DNA from: an uncultured Brachyspira sp.
GTDB taxonomy: Bacteria > Spirochaetota > Brachyspiria > Brachyspirales > Brachyspiraceae
Assembly: GCF_910578695.1 (NCBI RefSeq)
Contig: NZ_CAJTQJ010000037.1
Coordinates: 1-25,280, forward strand
DNA: 25,280 nt
Direction of reading: 5' to 3'
The translations under genes and the position numbers were made by a program. The first letter of the stretch is position 1, and each line of letters opens with the position of its first letter. Of the stretch, positions 7,502 to 16,559 are shown one piece after another. The notes below the pieces were generated by a model that worked only from the letters and a program-made list of their open reading frames with translations, searched no databases and was not told the DNA's origin.

Positions 7502-8812
7502 TTAATATCCGCCCCAAACATCGCTTTCTTCAGGTACAAATTTAACGGGAGCTTTTTCTGAAATATTAACATGTTCTTTAACATACTCCATTATAGCTTC
7601 AGAAGCAGCTCTTGTATGTGCATCACGCATTATATAATTAACTATATTCTGCTGTTCTTCTTTAGGAAGTTTAGAAAGTCCCATATAGCTTTGATACTGA
7701 TACATTCTATTAGCATATTCCTTAGCCTTATCTTCATTTATAGTTATAGAATCTTTATAAGTATCTGAAAGTTTAGCCATAATCATATCGAAAGTTATTT
7801 GTTTTCTAACATTCTCTTCATATTCTTTTTTTATATCATCATCTGTTTTAGCAACTGATATTAAGAAATCTGTTTTAGTCATTCCTCTGCTGTTCATAGA
7901 TTTTTCAAATTCATCTAAAGATATTTCAAGCTGCTCTTCAAAATATCCTTTAGGAAGAGTAATATTAACTAATTCTATTAATTTATTAAATAAACCGTCA
8001 TTTATAAGTTCTTTATTAGCTCTTTCTTCCGCTCTTTTTGCTAAATGCACTTTTAATGATTCTCTTACCTTTTCTTTGTCTTCGCTTTTTGAATCATCTT
8101 TCATATCAGGTTTTTCTACTTTTAGAATATTCATTATTAAAGTAGCTTCTTTACCATCAACATAAGTAGTAAGAAGTTTTTTATCATCTTTTTTTACGCC
8201 TACAGCATTTCTAGCAAATATGCTTTCATTTTCATCATTACTTGCTGCAACTGTTAATTCTTTATTATATTTCTGATTAGCTTCATCATCAAATTCTATC
8301 TTTACATAAACTTTATCGCCTATATCAGATTTCAAATCGCTTTCTTCAAAATTAGAAAATCTTTGAAGAGAAAGTTTATAAGCCTCTTCTACAACATTAT
8401 CATCAATATCATATTTATTTTTTTCAACATTTATAGAAGACAAGTCAGGCAAATCAAATTCAGGTATAGGATAATATTCATAATCAAGATAAAGCCCGTC
8501 ATCTTTCTTTTCTAAATTAAGAAGTTTAGGGGTACCTAAAGCCTTAACATTTTTTTCATCATGATAAGTATTCCAAGCCTCTTCTATAAAAACTTCATTA
8601 GCAGCACTTTCTAAAGCTTCTCTGTATCTTGAAAGTATAATATTATTAGGAGCATGTCCTACTCTAAAGCCTTTAACATTAACTCTAGGTTTATAATATT
8701 CTATTTGCTTTTCTAATTCTTTATTATAAGCATCTTTAGAAATAGTGATTTTTAAAGTAACTAAATCTTTTTCATCGGTTGAAGTTTCAAATTGTAAATC
8801 TTTAATATCCAT
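7502..8812 (-). CDS. tig: trigger factor (ribosome-associated chaperone)
   Basis: Trigger factor, 436 residues, the usual size. It shelters nascent chains at the ribosome exit. Order: N-terminal ribosome-binding domain with the loop VKGFRVGHAPNNII (about residues 44-57), a divergent FKBP-like PPIase region (about 155-235, opening IGDKVYVKIEF), and a long helical C-terminal domain (substrate cradle). The ribosome-contact motif, usually FRK, reads FRV here: Arg is kept, Lys is not. The ATG at 8812 is chosen; a 19-codon upstream extension would read back through the tRNA terminator hairpin and is implausible. It precedes clpP by 38 bases. There is no recognisable promoter in the 38 bases between the tRNA-Gly terminator and the start. 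Confidence 0.9.
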   Translation of the reverse strand: MDIKDLQFETSTDEKDLVTLKITISKDAYNKELEKQIEYYKPRVNVKGFRVGHAPNNIILSRYREALESAANEVFIEEAWNTYHDEKNVKALGTPKLLNLEKKDDGLYLDYEYYPIPEFDLPDLSSINVEKNKYDIDDNVVEEAYKLSLQRFSNFEESDLKSDIGDKVYVKIEFDDEANQKYNKELTVAASNDENESIFARNAVGVKKDDKKLLTTYVDGKEATLIMNILKVEKPDMKDDSKSEDKEKVRESLKVHLAKRAEERANKELINDGLFNKLIELVNITLPKGYFEEQLEISLDEFEKSMNSRGMTKTDFLISVAKTDDDIKKEYEENVRKQITFDMIMAKLSDTYKDSITINEDKAKEYANRMYQYQSYMGLSKLPKEEQQNIVNYIMRDAHTRAASEAIMEYVKEHVNISEKAPVKFVPEESDVWGGY

Positions 8813-8830
8813 TTTTATAATACCTTTTTT

Positions 8831-8880
8831 AATAAAAAATAAAAAAATAACCCCAATAGAAAAAAACATATCTATTGGGG
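8831..8880 (-). terminator. Rho-independent terminator after tRNA-Gly
   Basis: CCCCAATAGA (8851-8860) pairs perfectly with TCTATTGGGG (8871-8880) around a 10-base loop. On the minus strand a long T-rich tract follows (8850-8831). It begins 11 bases after the tRNA 3' end. Confidence 0.9.
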
Positions 8881-8890
8881 CATATTAATG

Positions 8891-8963
8891 AGCGGGAAAC
8901 GGGACTCGAACCCGCGACAGTCTGCATGGCAAGCAGAAACTCTACCAACTGAGTTATTCCCGC
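8891..8963 (-). tRNA. tRNA-Gly (anticodon GCC)
   Basis: A 73-base cloverleaf on the minus strand. The acceptor stem GCGGGAA pairs with TTCCCGC, with discriminator U. The D arm is ACTC-AGTTGGTA-GAGT. The anticodon stem TCTGC/GCAGA encloses TTGCCAT, anticodon GCC, reading GGC and GGU. The T arm is CGGG-TTCGAGT-CCCG. CCA is not encoded and must be added by the nucleotidyltransferase. It has its own promoter and terminator. Confidence 0.97.
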
Positions 8964-8977
8964 ATAGACATTTTTAA

Positions 8978-9005
8978 AGTATAACATAAGCGGGAAAAAA
9001 GTCAA
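8978..9005 (-). promoter_or_regulatory. promoter of tRNA-Gly
   Basis: Minus strand: TTGACT (9005-9000), 16-base spacer, TATACT (8983-8978), ending 14 bases before the mature tRNA 5' end. It may also supply tig-clpP by read-through. Confidence 0.8.
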
Positions 9006-9033
9006 TAGTAAGCAGATTAAAAATAAAAAATAG

Positions 9034-9456
9034 TTATAAAACAGATATATATAAACGGCAGTAATCTTTATCCTTATTGATTTGATTAGAATAAAAAGAA
9101 CATTCATAATCTTCAATAAATGATCTTTTTAATAAACCTTTATCAGCATCTTCATGAACTTTATTCCAAGCATTATTAATGGCTTCTGCTATATTTTCTC
9201 CTTGTGCTTCATATTTCTTAAAATTAGATTTACTCTCTATATCGCTTTCAAATAATTTATAATCTAATGATATTATAGTCATATCATAATAACCGTCATT
9301 ATCATAATTATGATATTTTGATATCATATTAAAATTATCACAAAGCATCATAGGGATTTTTTCAGATTCTATATCCTTCCATATCTCATAAATAGAATCT
9401 ATACCTTCTTTTGTACTATTAGTTCTTATAGTTAAACTTTTTATTTTATATGACAT
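9034..9456 (-). CDS. stand-alone effector-binding domain protein (GyrI-like)
   Basis: A 140-residue protein resembling the effector-binding domain found at the C terminus of AraC- and MerR-type regulators and in GyrI/YdeE-like proteins. The pattern seen is an N-terminal beta strand (KIKSLTIRTN), a helix with IYEIWKDI, the strand DMTIISLDY, a helix with IAEAINNAWNKV, then RSFIEDYECSFY and a final RLYISVL strand; the acidic DYE near the end is typical of the fold. No DNA-binding domain is present, so it would act as a small-molecule or protein-binding module rather than a repressor. AGGAG lies 5 bases before the start at 9456. Family assignment is by pattern and is moderate. Confidence 0.6.
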   Translation of the reverse strand: MSYKIKSLTIRTNSTKEGIDSIYEIWKDIESEKIPMMLCDNFNMISKYHNYDNDGYYDMTIISLDYKLFESDIESKSNFKKYEAQGENIAEAINNAWNKVHEDADKGLLKRSFIEDYECSFYSNQINKDKDYCRLYISVL

Positions 9457-9545
9457 TTTAACTCCTAAATATATTTTTTATTTGCCTTTTTTTCATAAAT
9501 TAGTTAATCATACTAAATTATTGCTTTAAGACATTGGGCAGGTAT

Positions 9546-9572
9546 ATTATAATATTAATAAAAAAAAGTCAA
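9546..9572 (-). promoter_or_regulatory. possible promoter of the 9034-9456 gene
   Basis: Minus strand: TTGACT (9572-9567) and TATAAT (9551-9546), with a short 15-base spacer. The leader would be about 80 bases. Confidence 0.5.
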
Positions 9573-9656
9573 CTATAAAAACAAATTTGATATTATTTTT
9601 TATTATGTAATATTAATTAAAAAAAATTATAATAAAGAAAAATTATATAAAAAAAA

Positions 9657-10454
9657 TTATAATGAAAAAAAATCTGCTAAAAATCTGCCTACGCCGTCCT
9701 CATTATTGCTTAAGCATATATAATCAGCTTTTCTTTTGAGTTCTTCTTCAGCATTTTCTAAAGCTACTCCTATACCTGCATACTCTATCATTTCTATATC
9801 ATTATAATTATCACCGAAAGCTATTACTTCTTCTCTTTTTATTCCCTTTTTACTGCATAGCCATTCTAAAGCACTGCCTTTATTAATTCCGTAAGCTAAA
9901 ACTTCAAGAAAATTAGTATGAGAAAATGATGTATGCACTTTAAAATTATTATGCCTTATTTCATTTTGAAGTTTTTCAAGCTCATCTCTATCGCCTATAA
10001 ACAGCATTTTACTAAACTCGAAATTTTTAACATTCTCTAGTCCTATAATTGTATCCGTAATTTTTTCTCTTTCAATATACATTTGATAATAGAAATCAGG
10101 TTCGGATACTATATATTGTTCTTCACAATAAACATGAAGATAAACATTATATTTATTATGAAGCGAGCAAATTAATTTTGATGTATCAGAATCTATTAAT
10201 TTATTGTATATAAAATTACCATTGGTATCTGCTATTATGGCTCCGTTAAAAACTATAGAATGATTATCATTTTCAATCATATCTTTATAACGCTTCATAC
10301 CATTAAAAGGTCTTCCCGTAGAAAGTATTATTTCTATTCCTTTTTTCATTAGAGATTGAAAAACTTTTTTATTATAATCGCTTATAGAACTATTTTTATT
10401 TAAAAATGTTCCGTCTAAATCTGTTGCTATTAATTTTATATTATTATTAATCAT
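9657..10454 (-). CDS. HAD superfamily phosphatase, Cof subfamily
   Basis: Cof-type (IIB) haloacid dehalogenase-like phosphatase, 265 residues, usual length. These enzymes dephosphorylate sugar phosphates, pyridoxal phosphate or flavin precursors; the substrate here is unknown. Motif I is DLDGT (nucleophile Asp12, acid Asp14), motif II STGRP (about 45-49), the conserved Lys is in GINKGSALEWL, and motif IV is GDNYNDIEM with the magnesium-binding aspartates. The cap domain lies between motifs II and III. It lies 39 bases after rnhB and is likely the last gene of the coiled-coil/rnhB/HAD unit. No GC-rich terminator is seen downstream. Confidence 0.88.
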   Translation of the reverse strand: MINNNIKLIATDLDGTFLNKNSSISDYNKKVFQSLMKKGIEIILSTGRPFNGMKRYKDMIENDNHSIVFNGAIIADTNGNFIYNKLIDSDTSKLICSLHNKYNVYLHVYCEEQYIVSEPDFYYQMYIEREKITDTIIGLENVKNFEFSKMLFIGDRDELEKLQNEIRHNNFKVHTSFSHTNFLEVLAYGINKGSALEWLCSKKGIKREEVIAFGDNYNDIEMIEYAGIGVALENAEEELKRKADYICLSNNEDGVGRFLADFFSL

Positions 10455-10493
10455 AAAAATATATTATCATAAAAATCATCAAAAACAAGTATA

Positions 10494-11231
<738 letters not shown>

Positions 11232-11244
11232 AAATAATACGCTA

Positions 11245-13176
11245 TTATAATAATTTATATGTTAAAAATACTGCTATAATAACAGCCAAAATAGAAACAG
11301 ATAATATAACTATATCATTAATTTTGCTGCCTGATACTTTATTATTATTACTATTATTATATAAAGCTTCTTTATTTTTTATATGATTAATCAAATTAGA
11401 ATTATATGCTTCTGATTTTTTATTTGAAGCATCAAATAACTGTTTATATTTTATATTATTTTCATATAGTATATCATTTACAGTTTTTATAAGCTCATCA
11501 TTTTTTAATTCCTGATTTTCAATTTTTTTATTTACTGTATCAGATAGTTCTTCAATTTGAGAATTATCTTTATTAAGAAGTTTGTTAATCTCTGCTTCCA
11601 AATCTTTATAACTCTTTCTTATATTTGAAAACTCTTTGAAATTTTTTAAATTCTGTTCAAGCATTATACTGTTATAATCAGCATTATTTTTTTCTATTTT
11701 TTCATCTATACTGCTTTGAAGCTCTTCTTTAAATCTATTTAAATTTTCTTTCTCTTCATCTAAAAATTTAATTTGCTCTTCCTTACTTTCATTTATTTTA
11801 TTAGTTAAATTATCGATTTCATTTTTATATACTTCTGAACTGCTTGATAATTTATCATTAATATCATTAATTAAATTATCATATTTTATATTATTTTCAT
11901 TTATAGAATTTTCTAAATCTTTACGCTCTTTCTTAATATTTGAAAACTCTTTGAAATTTTTTAAATTCTGTTCAAGCATTATGCTGTTATAATCAGCATT
12001 ATTTTTTTCTATTTTTTCATCTATACTGCTTTGAAGTTCTTCTTTAAGTCTGCTGAAATTTTCTTTCTCTTCATCTAAAAATTTATTTTGCTCTTCCTTA
12101 CTTTCATCTATTAAGTTAGTTAAGTTTTCTATTTCCTCTCTATGTTTTTTTGAATTGCTTAATAATTTATCATTGATATCATTAATTAAATCATCATATT
12201 TTATACTGTTTATACTTATAGCATTATCAACTTTCTCTACAGTTTCTTCTAAAGAGGACTGGCTCTTTTTCAAATTATCAATTTCATTAAAAGTTTTTAA
12301 ATTCTGGTCAAGTATTAATGTACTGAATTGATTTTCAGCGGCAGAAATTTTTTCATCATATATATTTTTATTTCTGTCTATTCTTTCATTTATATCATTA
12401 ATATTGCTTAATAAATCTTCATAATTTTTATTTAAATTAGATTTCTCTTTTTCTAAAAATTTAGCCTGTTCTTCTTTGCTCTCTTCCAGCTTATCATTTA
12501 AATTATCTATTTCTTTTTTGATATTGTCTGAATAAGTATTTAACTTCTCATTGATATCATTTATTATCTCATCATATTTAGTATTATTTTCGCTTATAGA
12601 ACTTTCAACTATATTTGAAACTTTTTCATTTATAGAGTTTTCTAAATCTTTATGACTTTTTCTTATATCCGAAAACTCTTTGAAATTTTTTAGATTCTGT
12701 TCAAGCATAACACTATTATAATTAGAATTATTTTGCTCTATTTTTTCATCTATACTGCTTTGAAGTTCTTCTTTTAAGGATTTAGTTTGCTCTTCTAATT
12801 TATCATTTAAATTATTTAAATTATCTATTTCTTTTTTAATATTGTCTGAATAAGTATTTAGCTTCTCATTGATATCATTTATTATCTCATCATATTTAGT
12901 GTTATTTTCGCTTATAGAACTTTCAACTATATTTGAAACTTTTTCATTTATAGAGTTTTCTAAATCTTTATGACTTTTTCTTATATCCGAAAACTCTTTG
13001 AAATTTTTTAGATTCTGTTCAAGCATAACACTATTATAATTAGTATTATTTTGTTCTATTTTACTATCTATTTTTTCATCTATATTATTTATCTTATTAT
13101 ATAATTCCGATATTTTGTCAGAATTATCATCATATTCTAAATTATTTTTATTTAAATCTTCTGAATTCAAAGCCAT
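11245..13176 (-). CDS. repetitive coiled-coil protein with C-terminal membrane anchor
   Basis: I do not recognise this 643-residue protein. Almost all of it is charged heptad-like helix rich in Glu, Lys, Asn, Ser and Ile. It contains five copies of a roughly 105-residue unit marked by NSVMLEQNLKNFKEFSDIRK or a close variant; the third (FSTLILDQNLKTFNEIDNLKK) is most diverged. The C terminus, about 619-643, has one hydrophobic span (DIVILSVSILAVIIAVFLTY) followed only by KLL. No signal peptide is seen, so it looks tail-anchored with a long cytoplasmic rod. AGGGA precedes the start. It leads the likely rnhB/HAD operon. A structural or tethering role is a guess; the link to rnhB may be only positional. 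Confidence 0.75.
   Translation of the reverse strand: MALNSEDLNKNNLEYDDNSDKISELYNKINNIDEKIDSKIEQNNTNYNSVMLEQNLKNFKEFSDIRKSHKDLENSINEKVSNIVESSISENNTKYDEIINDINEKLNTYSDNIKKEIDNLNNLNDKLEEQTKSLKEELQSSIDEKIEQNNSNYNSVMLEQNLKNFKEFSDIRKSHKDLENSINEKVSNIVESSISENNTKYDEIINDINEKLNTYSDNIKKEIDNLNDKLEESKEEQAKFLEKEKSNLNKNYEDLLSNINDINERIDRNKNIYDEKISAAENQFSTLILDQNLKTFNEIDNLKKSQSSLEETVEKVDNAISINSIKYDDLINDINDKLLSNSKKHREEIENLTNLIDESKEEQNKFLDEEKENFSRLKEELQSSIDEKIEKNNADYNSIMLEQNLKNFKEFSNIKKERKDLENSINENNIKYDNLINDINDKLSSSSEVYKNEIDNLTNKINESKEEQIKFLDEEKENLNRFKEELQSSIDEKIEKNNADYNSIMLEQNLKNFKEFSNIRKSYKDLEAEINKLLNKDNSQIEELSDTVNKKIENQELKNDELIKTVNDILYENNIKYKQLFDASNKKSEAYNSNLINHIKNKEALYNNSNNNKVSGSKINDIVILSVSILAVIIAVFLTYKLL
11620..13061 (-). 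repeat. near-identical tandem coding repeats, period about 315-318 bases
   Basis: 12501-12743 matches 12819-13061 with few differences (offset 318 bases, 106 codons). A second pair around 11641 and 11956 is offset 315 bases. The high nucleotide identity suggests recent duplication or gene conversion, and unit number is likely to vary between strains. Confidence 0.85.
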
Positions 13177-13278
13177 TACAATATCCCTTATTTATATTGT
13201 TAAATTAATAAAAAATTAAAGATAACATTAAAATATCGTCATCAATATACTTATAATTTAAAACTCAAAAAATTATTC

Positions 13279-13307
13279 TTGATATAAATTTATTTATGCT
13301 TTATATA
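13279..13307 (+). promoter_or_regulatory. promoter of the delta-prime-like gene
   Basis: TTGATA (13279-13284), 17-base spacer, TATATA (13302-13307). An in-frame ATG at 13296 lies inside this promoter, which supports the later TTG start at 13341. Confidence 0.6.
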
Positions 13308-13340
13308 TGTACTGTTTTAAAAATATATCAGAGGTTAATA

Positions 13341-14747
13341 TTGGCTAAAGTATTAGGACAAACAACACCGCTTAAAATAATGTCTGGAATATATAAAAGC
13401 GGAAGGCTTCATCATGCATACCTTTTTTACGGAGATGAGGGAGTTGGAAAATTTGAAAGTGCTTTGAATTATGCTAAAGCTATTTTATGCGATAGGAAAG
13501 ACGGTACATACTGCGATGAATGTAAATCCTGCAAAATGATAGATCAGTATAAGCACCCTGATGTTATAGTAGCTGCCACTGATGAAAGATTTAGAAATGC
13601 TGAACTTTATTTTAATCAATATTTAGAATATAAACTTCCGCATTTATTTAATAATTTTTATTCTGCATGCCGTTCTATACTCTATAAAGCCGAATCTATG
13701 CTTTTTGACAGCTATGACAATTATCCCAACAGCGAGCCTAAAGAATATATGCTTGGAAGTAAGAAAGAAACTTCAAGATATGCATTAATAGAGCCTTATT
13801 ATTTGGCAGTAAATTATACTTTAAATGAATTAAATTCAGATAATGCTGAGTTTATAGATTCGATATTTAGAAACAAATCTAAAGAAGCTTTAAATATAGC
13901 AAAAAATAAAGGCACAAAAAAGAAAATTTCAATAGAAGGCAGTTTCTTTGATGCATTAAAAAAAATATATTATAATATTATACATACTGTAATACCATTA
14001 GATACTGTTAGAAATATTATAGAATTAACTTATAGAAAACCGAGAATATCAAATAAAAGAATTATTATTATAGAAGGCATAGAACTAATGGATAAAAAAG
14101 CTCCTAATATATTTTTGAGAACTTTAGAAGAGCCTTCGGATAATAATATATTTATTTTAATAACATCTGATGCTAATAAATTGGTTCAAGACGGTATGAA
14201 GCCTCTTAGGTCGCGTATGATGGAATTAAAATTTTCTTCTTTGTCTGAAAACACATTAAGATCTATATTAATGAAGAGATTAAGGCTGAATGAGGAAAAA
14301 ACAGCCCCTGCATTGGAAAATTCTTATGGAAGTGTGTCAAAAGCTGTAAAATATATACTTGACAAAAAATCAAATACAAGCGATAATATATATAAGGTGC
14401 TATTATCTTTTATGGACGCTGCTTTAAATAATACATCTTCTCAAATAGCCTCCTTAACAACATTGCTTTGCGAAGGAGAATATGAGATTGCTGATACTAT
14501 TAAAGAAATGATTAATATTCTTAAAAAGTCTTTAGAAGATAAATATCTTGAAATAGAAAATAGAAGCTATATATTTCCAAGTTCTATTTCAGATGAAAGT
14601 ATTGTATGGACTATTGATGAATTAGATTTTGCAGTCAATACTCTGATTAATACAAATACTCAGCCTAAAATGCTGCTTTATAAAACTTTAGGCAACATTT
14701 ATATGTGGTTACACAATTATAATAAAATTTATAGGAGTTATACATGA
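13341..14747 (+). CDS. holB: DNA polymerase III delta-prime-like clamp-loader subunit with insertion
   Basis: AAA+ clamp-loader protein of the HolB/DnaX type, 468 residues against roughly 330 usually. The N terminus has LGQTTPLKIM, GRLHHAYLFYGDEGVGK, then a four-Cys zinc module (Cys50, 58, 61, 64) and KHPDV. The P-loop GDEGVGKF lacks the Ser/Thr after Lys, so ATP binding is doubtful, as in delta-prime. Residues about 81-215 form a helical insertion with no counterpart that I recognise; the normal fold resumes at IPLDTVRNIIEL, then RTLEEPSDNNIFILIT (sensor 1) and RSRM, where the usual SRC motif has Met instead of Cys. Start is TTG at 13341 with AGAGG (13330-13334) 6 bases upstream. It overlaps the next gene by 4 bases. 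Confidence 0.82.
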   Translation: MAKVLGQTTPLKIMSGIYKSGRLHHAYLFYGDEGVGKFESALNYAKAILCDRKDGTYCDECKSCKMIDQYKHPDVIVAATDERFRNAELYFNQYLEYKLPHLFNNFYSACRSILYKAESMLFDSYDNYPNSEPKEYMLGSKKETSRYALIEPYYLAVNYTLNELNSDNAEFIDSIFRNKSKEALNIAKNKGTKKKISIEGSFFDALKKIYYNIIHTVIPLDTVRNIIELTYRKPRISNKRIIIIEGIELMDKKAPNIFLRTLEEPSDNNIFILITSDANKLVQDGMKPLRSRMMELKFSSLSENTLRSILMKRLRLNEEKTAPALENSYGSVSKAVKYILDKKSNTSDNIYKVLLSFMDAALNNTSSQIASLTTLLCEGEYEIADTIKEMINILKKSLEDKYLEIENRSYIFPSSISDESIVWTIDELDFAVNTLINTNTQPKMLLYKTLGNIYMWLHNYNKIYRSYT

Positions 14748-15751
14748 AAAAATTATTTCTTGTATTAAGCGTAATAATTCTAGCTTTAAGCCCAGCATAC
14801 GCACAAGATGAAACTGCTGCCGCTAATGAACAAACTACTGAAACTGCTGCTGATAATCAGAATGCTGCAGGAGATACAAACACAGTAGAGGGATTAAGAT
14901 CATTTTCTCCTTCATTTACTGATTTAAGAAATACTGATGATATTTCTCTCGATAAAGAATATGATCTTCTTCAGACTAATCTTACAAAAATAAGAGAAGA
15001 TTATCTTTTTAGAGTTCTTTATAAAGCTAATAAAATATTAGAGCGTTATACTAATGTCAACTTCACTGATACTAATGAAATGTTTTACAATGCTGTTTAT
15101 TTCTACGATTTAGTTGCTAAGCCTATAGCTAATGACAATAATGTAGATATAGCTCTTTATGAATTAGATAAATGTTTCAGACTTTATGATGAGATTAAGC
15201 CTATTTATGAAATACTTGGAAAAACTAATGAATTAAAACAATCAGATTATGAATTAAATCTTTATGCTGGTATTTTCAATCTTTTTAAAGGTACTGCAGG
15301 CTATTATTCAAAAAGCAGATATCATTTAATGAATGCTTTGAATAATGAACTTTCAGGAGAAAATGATCCTCAAAAGTTAATTATGCTAAACACTTATTTA
15401 GCAGGCGTTAATTATAATTTGGCTACTATCAATCAAAACAGCGATGTAAGCAAAGTTTATTTCTTTAATGAAATGTTTAATAATCTTTGGGATTTAACTA
15501 CTTTAAAAACAGAAGATGAAAATATTAAAACTGCTAAATATAAATTGTTAATCACTAAATATCATAAAATATTATACACTGCTTCTGATAGATTCAGAAC
15601 AGTATATTCTAAATATTATGATGAATTAGGCTTTGTTTATGGCAATACTGAAGATGAAATATTAAGCAGAGATGTAAGACCTGTTTACAGAGATAATGAC
15701 AATAATGGTACACAAGCTGCAGAAACTCCTGCTACAGAAGAAGCTAATTGA
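14744..15751 (+). CDS. secreted helical protein of unknown function
   Basis: I do not recognise this 335-residue protein. A clear type I signal peptide ends at SPAYA-QD (about residue 20). Next comes a low-complexity Ala/Thr/Asn/Glu segment (about 21-48), a mainly helical core (about 60-310) rich in Tyr, Leu and Asn that could fold as TPR-like helical pairs, and an Ala/Thr/Glu/Asn tail. It should be periplasmic. AGGAG precedes the ATG, which overlaps the delta-prime stop as ATGA, so the two are translationally coupled although their compartments differ. A terminator follows. Confidence 0.7.
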   Translation: MKKLFLVLSVIILALSPAYAQDETAAANEQTTETAADNQNAAGDTNTVEGLRSFSPSFTDLRNTDDISLDKEYDLLQTNLTKIREDYLFRVLYKANKILERYTNVNFTDTNEMFYNAVYFYDLVAKPIANDNNVDIALYELDKCFRLYDEIKPIYEILGKTNELKQSDYELNLYAGIFNLFKGTAGYYSKSRYHLMNALNNELSGENDPQKLIMLNTYLAGVNYNLATINQNSDVSKVYFFNEMFNNLWDLTTLKTEDENIKTAKYKLLITKYHKILYTASDRFRTVYSKYYDELGFVYGNTEDEILSRDVRPVYRDNDNNGTQAAETPATEEAN

Positions 15752-15778
15752 TTTTTAATATTTAATTAAAAAAATAAC

Positions 15779-15814
15779 TAAAGGCATGCCGTTTATTTGG
15801 TATGCCTTTAATTT
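15779..15814 (+). terminator. Rho-independent terminator
   Basis: TAAAGGCATGCC (15779-15790) pairs with GGTATGCCTTTA (15799-15810), 12 bases including one G-T pair and an 8-base loop. The T-rich tract after it is short (ATTTATTA). It separates the upstream unit from sodB. Confidence 0.75.
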
Positions 15815-15863
15815 ATTAATAGTAGTTTTTATTAATAAGTTGTTTGTATTATTTAATAATTGC

Positions 15864-15891
15864 TTGACATTAATTAAAAATAGTTTATTAT
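15864..15891 (+). promoter_or_regulatory. promoter of sodB
   Basis: TTGACA (15864-15869), 16-base spacer, TATTAT (15886-15891). The ribosome binding site AAGGAG is at 15907-15912. Confidence 0.75.
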
Positions 15892-15919
15892 ATTAAAATA
15901 AAAATGAAGGAGTAAAATT

Positions 15920-16516
15920 ATGTTTGAATTAATGAAACTTTCTTACGGAAAAGAAGATTTAGCACCTTATATGTCTTCTAACACATTAGATTTCCATCAT
16001 GGTAAGCACTTAAACACTTATGTAACAACTCTTAATGATTTAGTATCTAAAGATGCATCATTACAAGGTAAAAGTATTGAAGAATTAATAACTTTATCAC
16101 ATAATAATCCTGATAAGCAGGCTGTATTTAATAATGCAGGGCAGGTTTATAATCATGAAGAATTCTTCAAAATGCTCAAAAAAGATGCTGCTATGCCTGA
16201 TGAAGTAAAGTCAAAAATTGAAGCAGATTTCGGTTCAATTGATGCTTTTAAAGAGGCTTTCACTACAGGCGGTAAAACTCAATTCGGTTCAGGCTGGGTT
16301 TGGCTTGTAATTAATAATGGTAAATTAGAAGTTAGAAAATATCCTAATGCTATGAATCCTATAGCTGATAAAGTACATGGTGTTTTAACTTGCGATGTTT
16401 GGGAGCATGCTTATTATTTGGATTATCAAAACAGAAGACCTGATTTCTTAACTACTTTTGTTGATCATTTAGTAAATTGGGATTATGTTCTTGAAAGAAT
16501 AAAACTTGCAAAATAA
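15920..16516 (+). CDS. sodB: superoxide dismutase, Fe-type
   Basis: Fe/Mn-family superoxide dismutase, 198 residues, which turns superoxide into oxygen and hydrogen peroxide. Metal ligands are His26 (DFHHGKH), His79 (VYNHEEF), Asp159 and His163 (CDVWEHAYY). Gln75 in NNAGQVYNH and Ala at YPNAMNP are the pattern of iron enzymes; manganese enzymes carry Gly at the first position and Gln at the second. FGSGWVWLV and LVNWDYV are family signatures. No signal peptide, so cytoplasmic. Rubrerythrin starts 43 bases later and can remove the peroxide produced. Confidence 0.94.
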   Translation: MFELMKLSYGKEDLAPYMSSNTLDFHHGKHLNTYVTTLNDLVSKDASLQGKSIEELITLSHNNPDKQAVFNNAGQVYNHEEFFKMLKKDAAMPDEVKSKIEADFGSIDAFKEAFTTGGKTQFGSGWVWLVINNGKLEVRKYPNAMNPIADKVHGVLTCDVWEHAYYLDYQNRRPDFLTTFVDHLVNWDYVLERIKLAK

Positions 16517-16559
16517 TTTAGTTTATACTAATTATTTATATATTTTTAGGAGAATTAAA

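Noticed and set aside
8813..8869. Nineteen-codon upstream extension of trigger factor.
   Set aside because: It reads through the tRNA-Gly terminator stem and its T-tract; homologues begin at MDIKDLQFE-like sequence.
8829..9116. A 95-codon open frame on the minus strand covering the tRNA.
   Set aside because: It runs across the tRNA gene, its terminator and its promoter; it is chance coding.
13296..13340. ATG start giving 15 extra residues on the delta-prime-like protein.
   Set aside because: The ATG lies between the -35 and -10 boxes of the likely promoter; TTG at 13341 has a well-spaced AGAGG.
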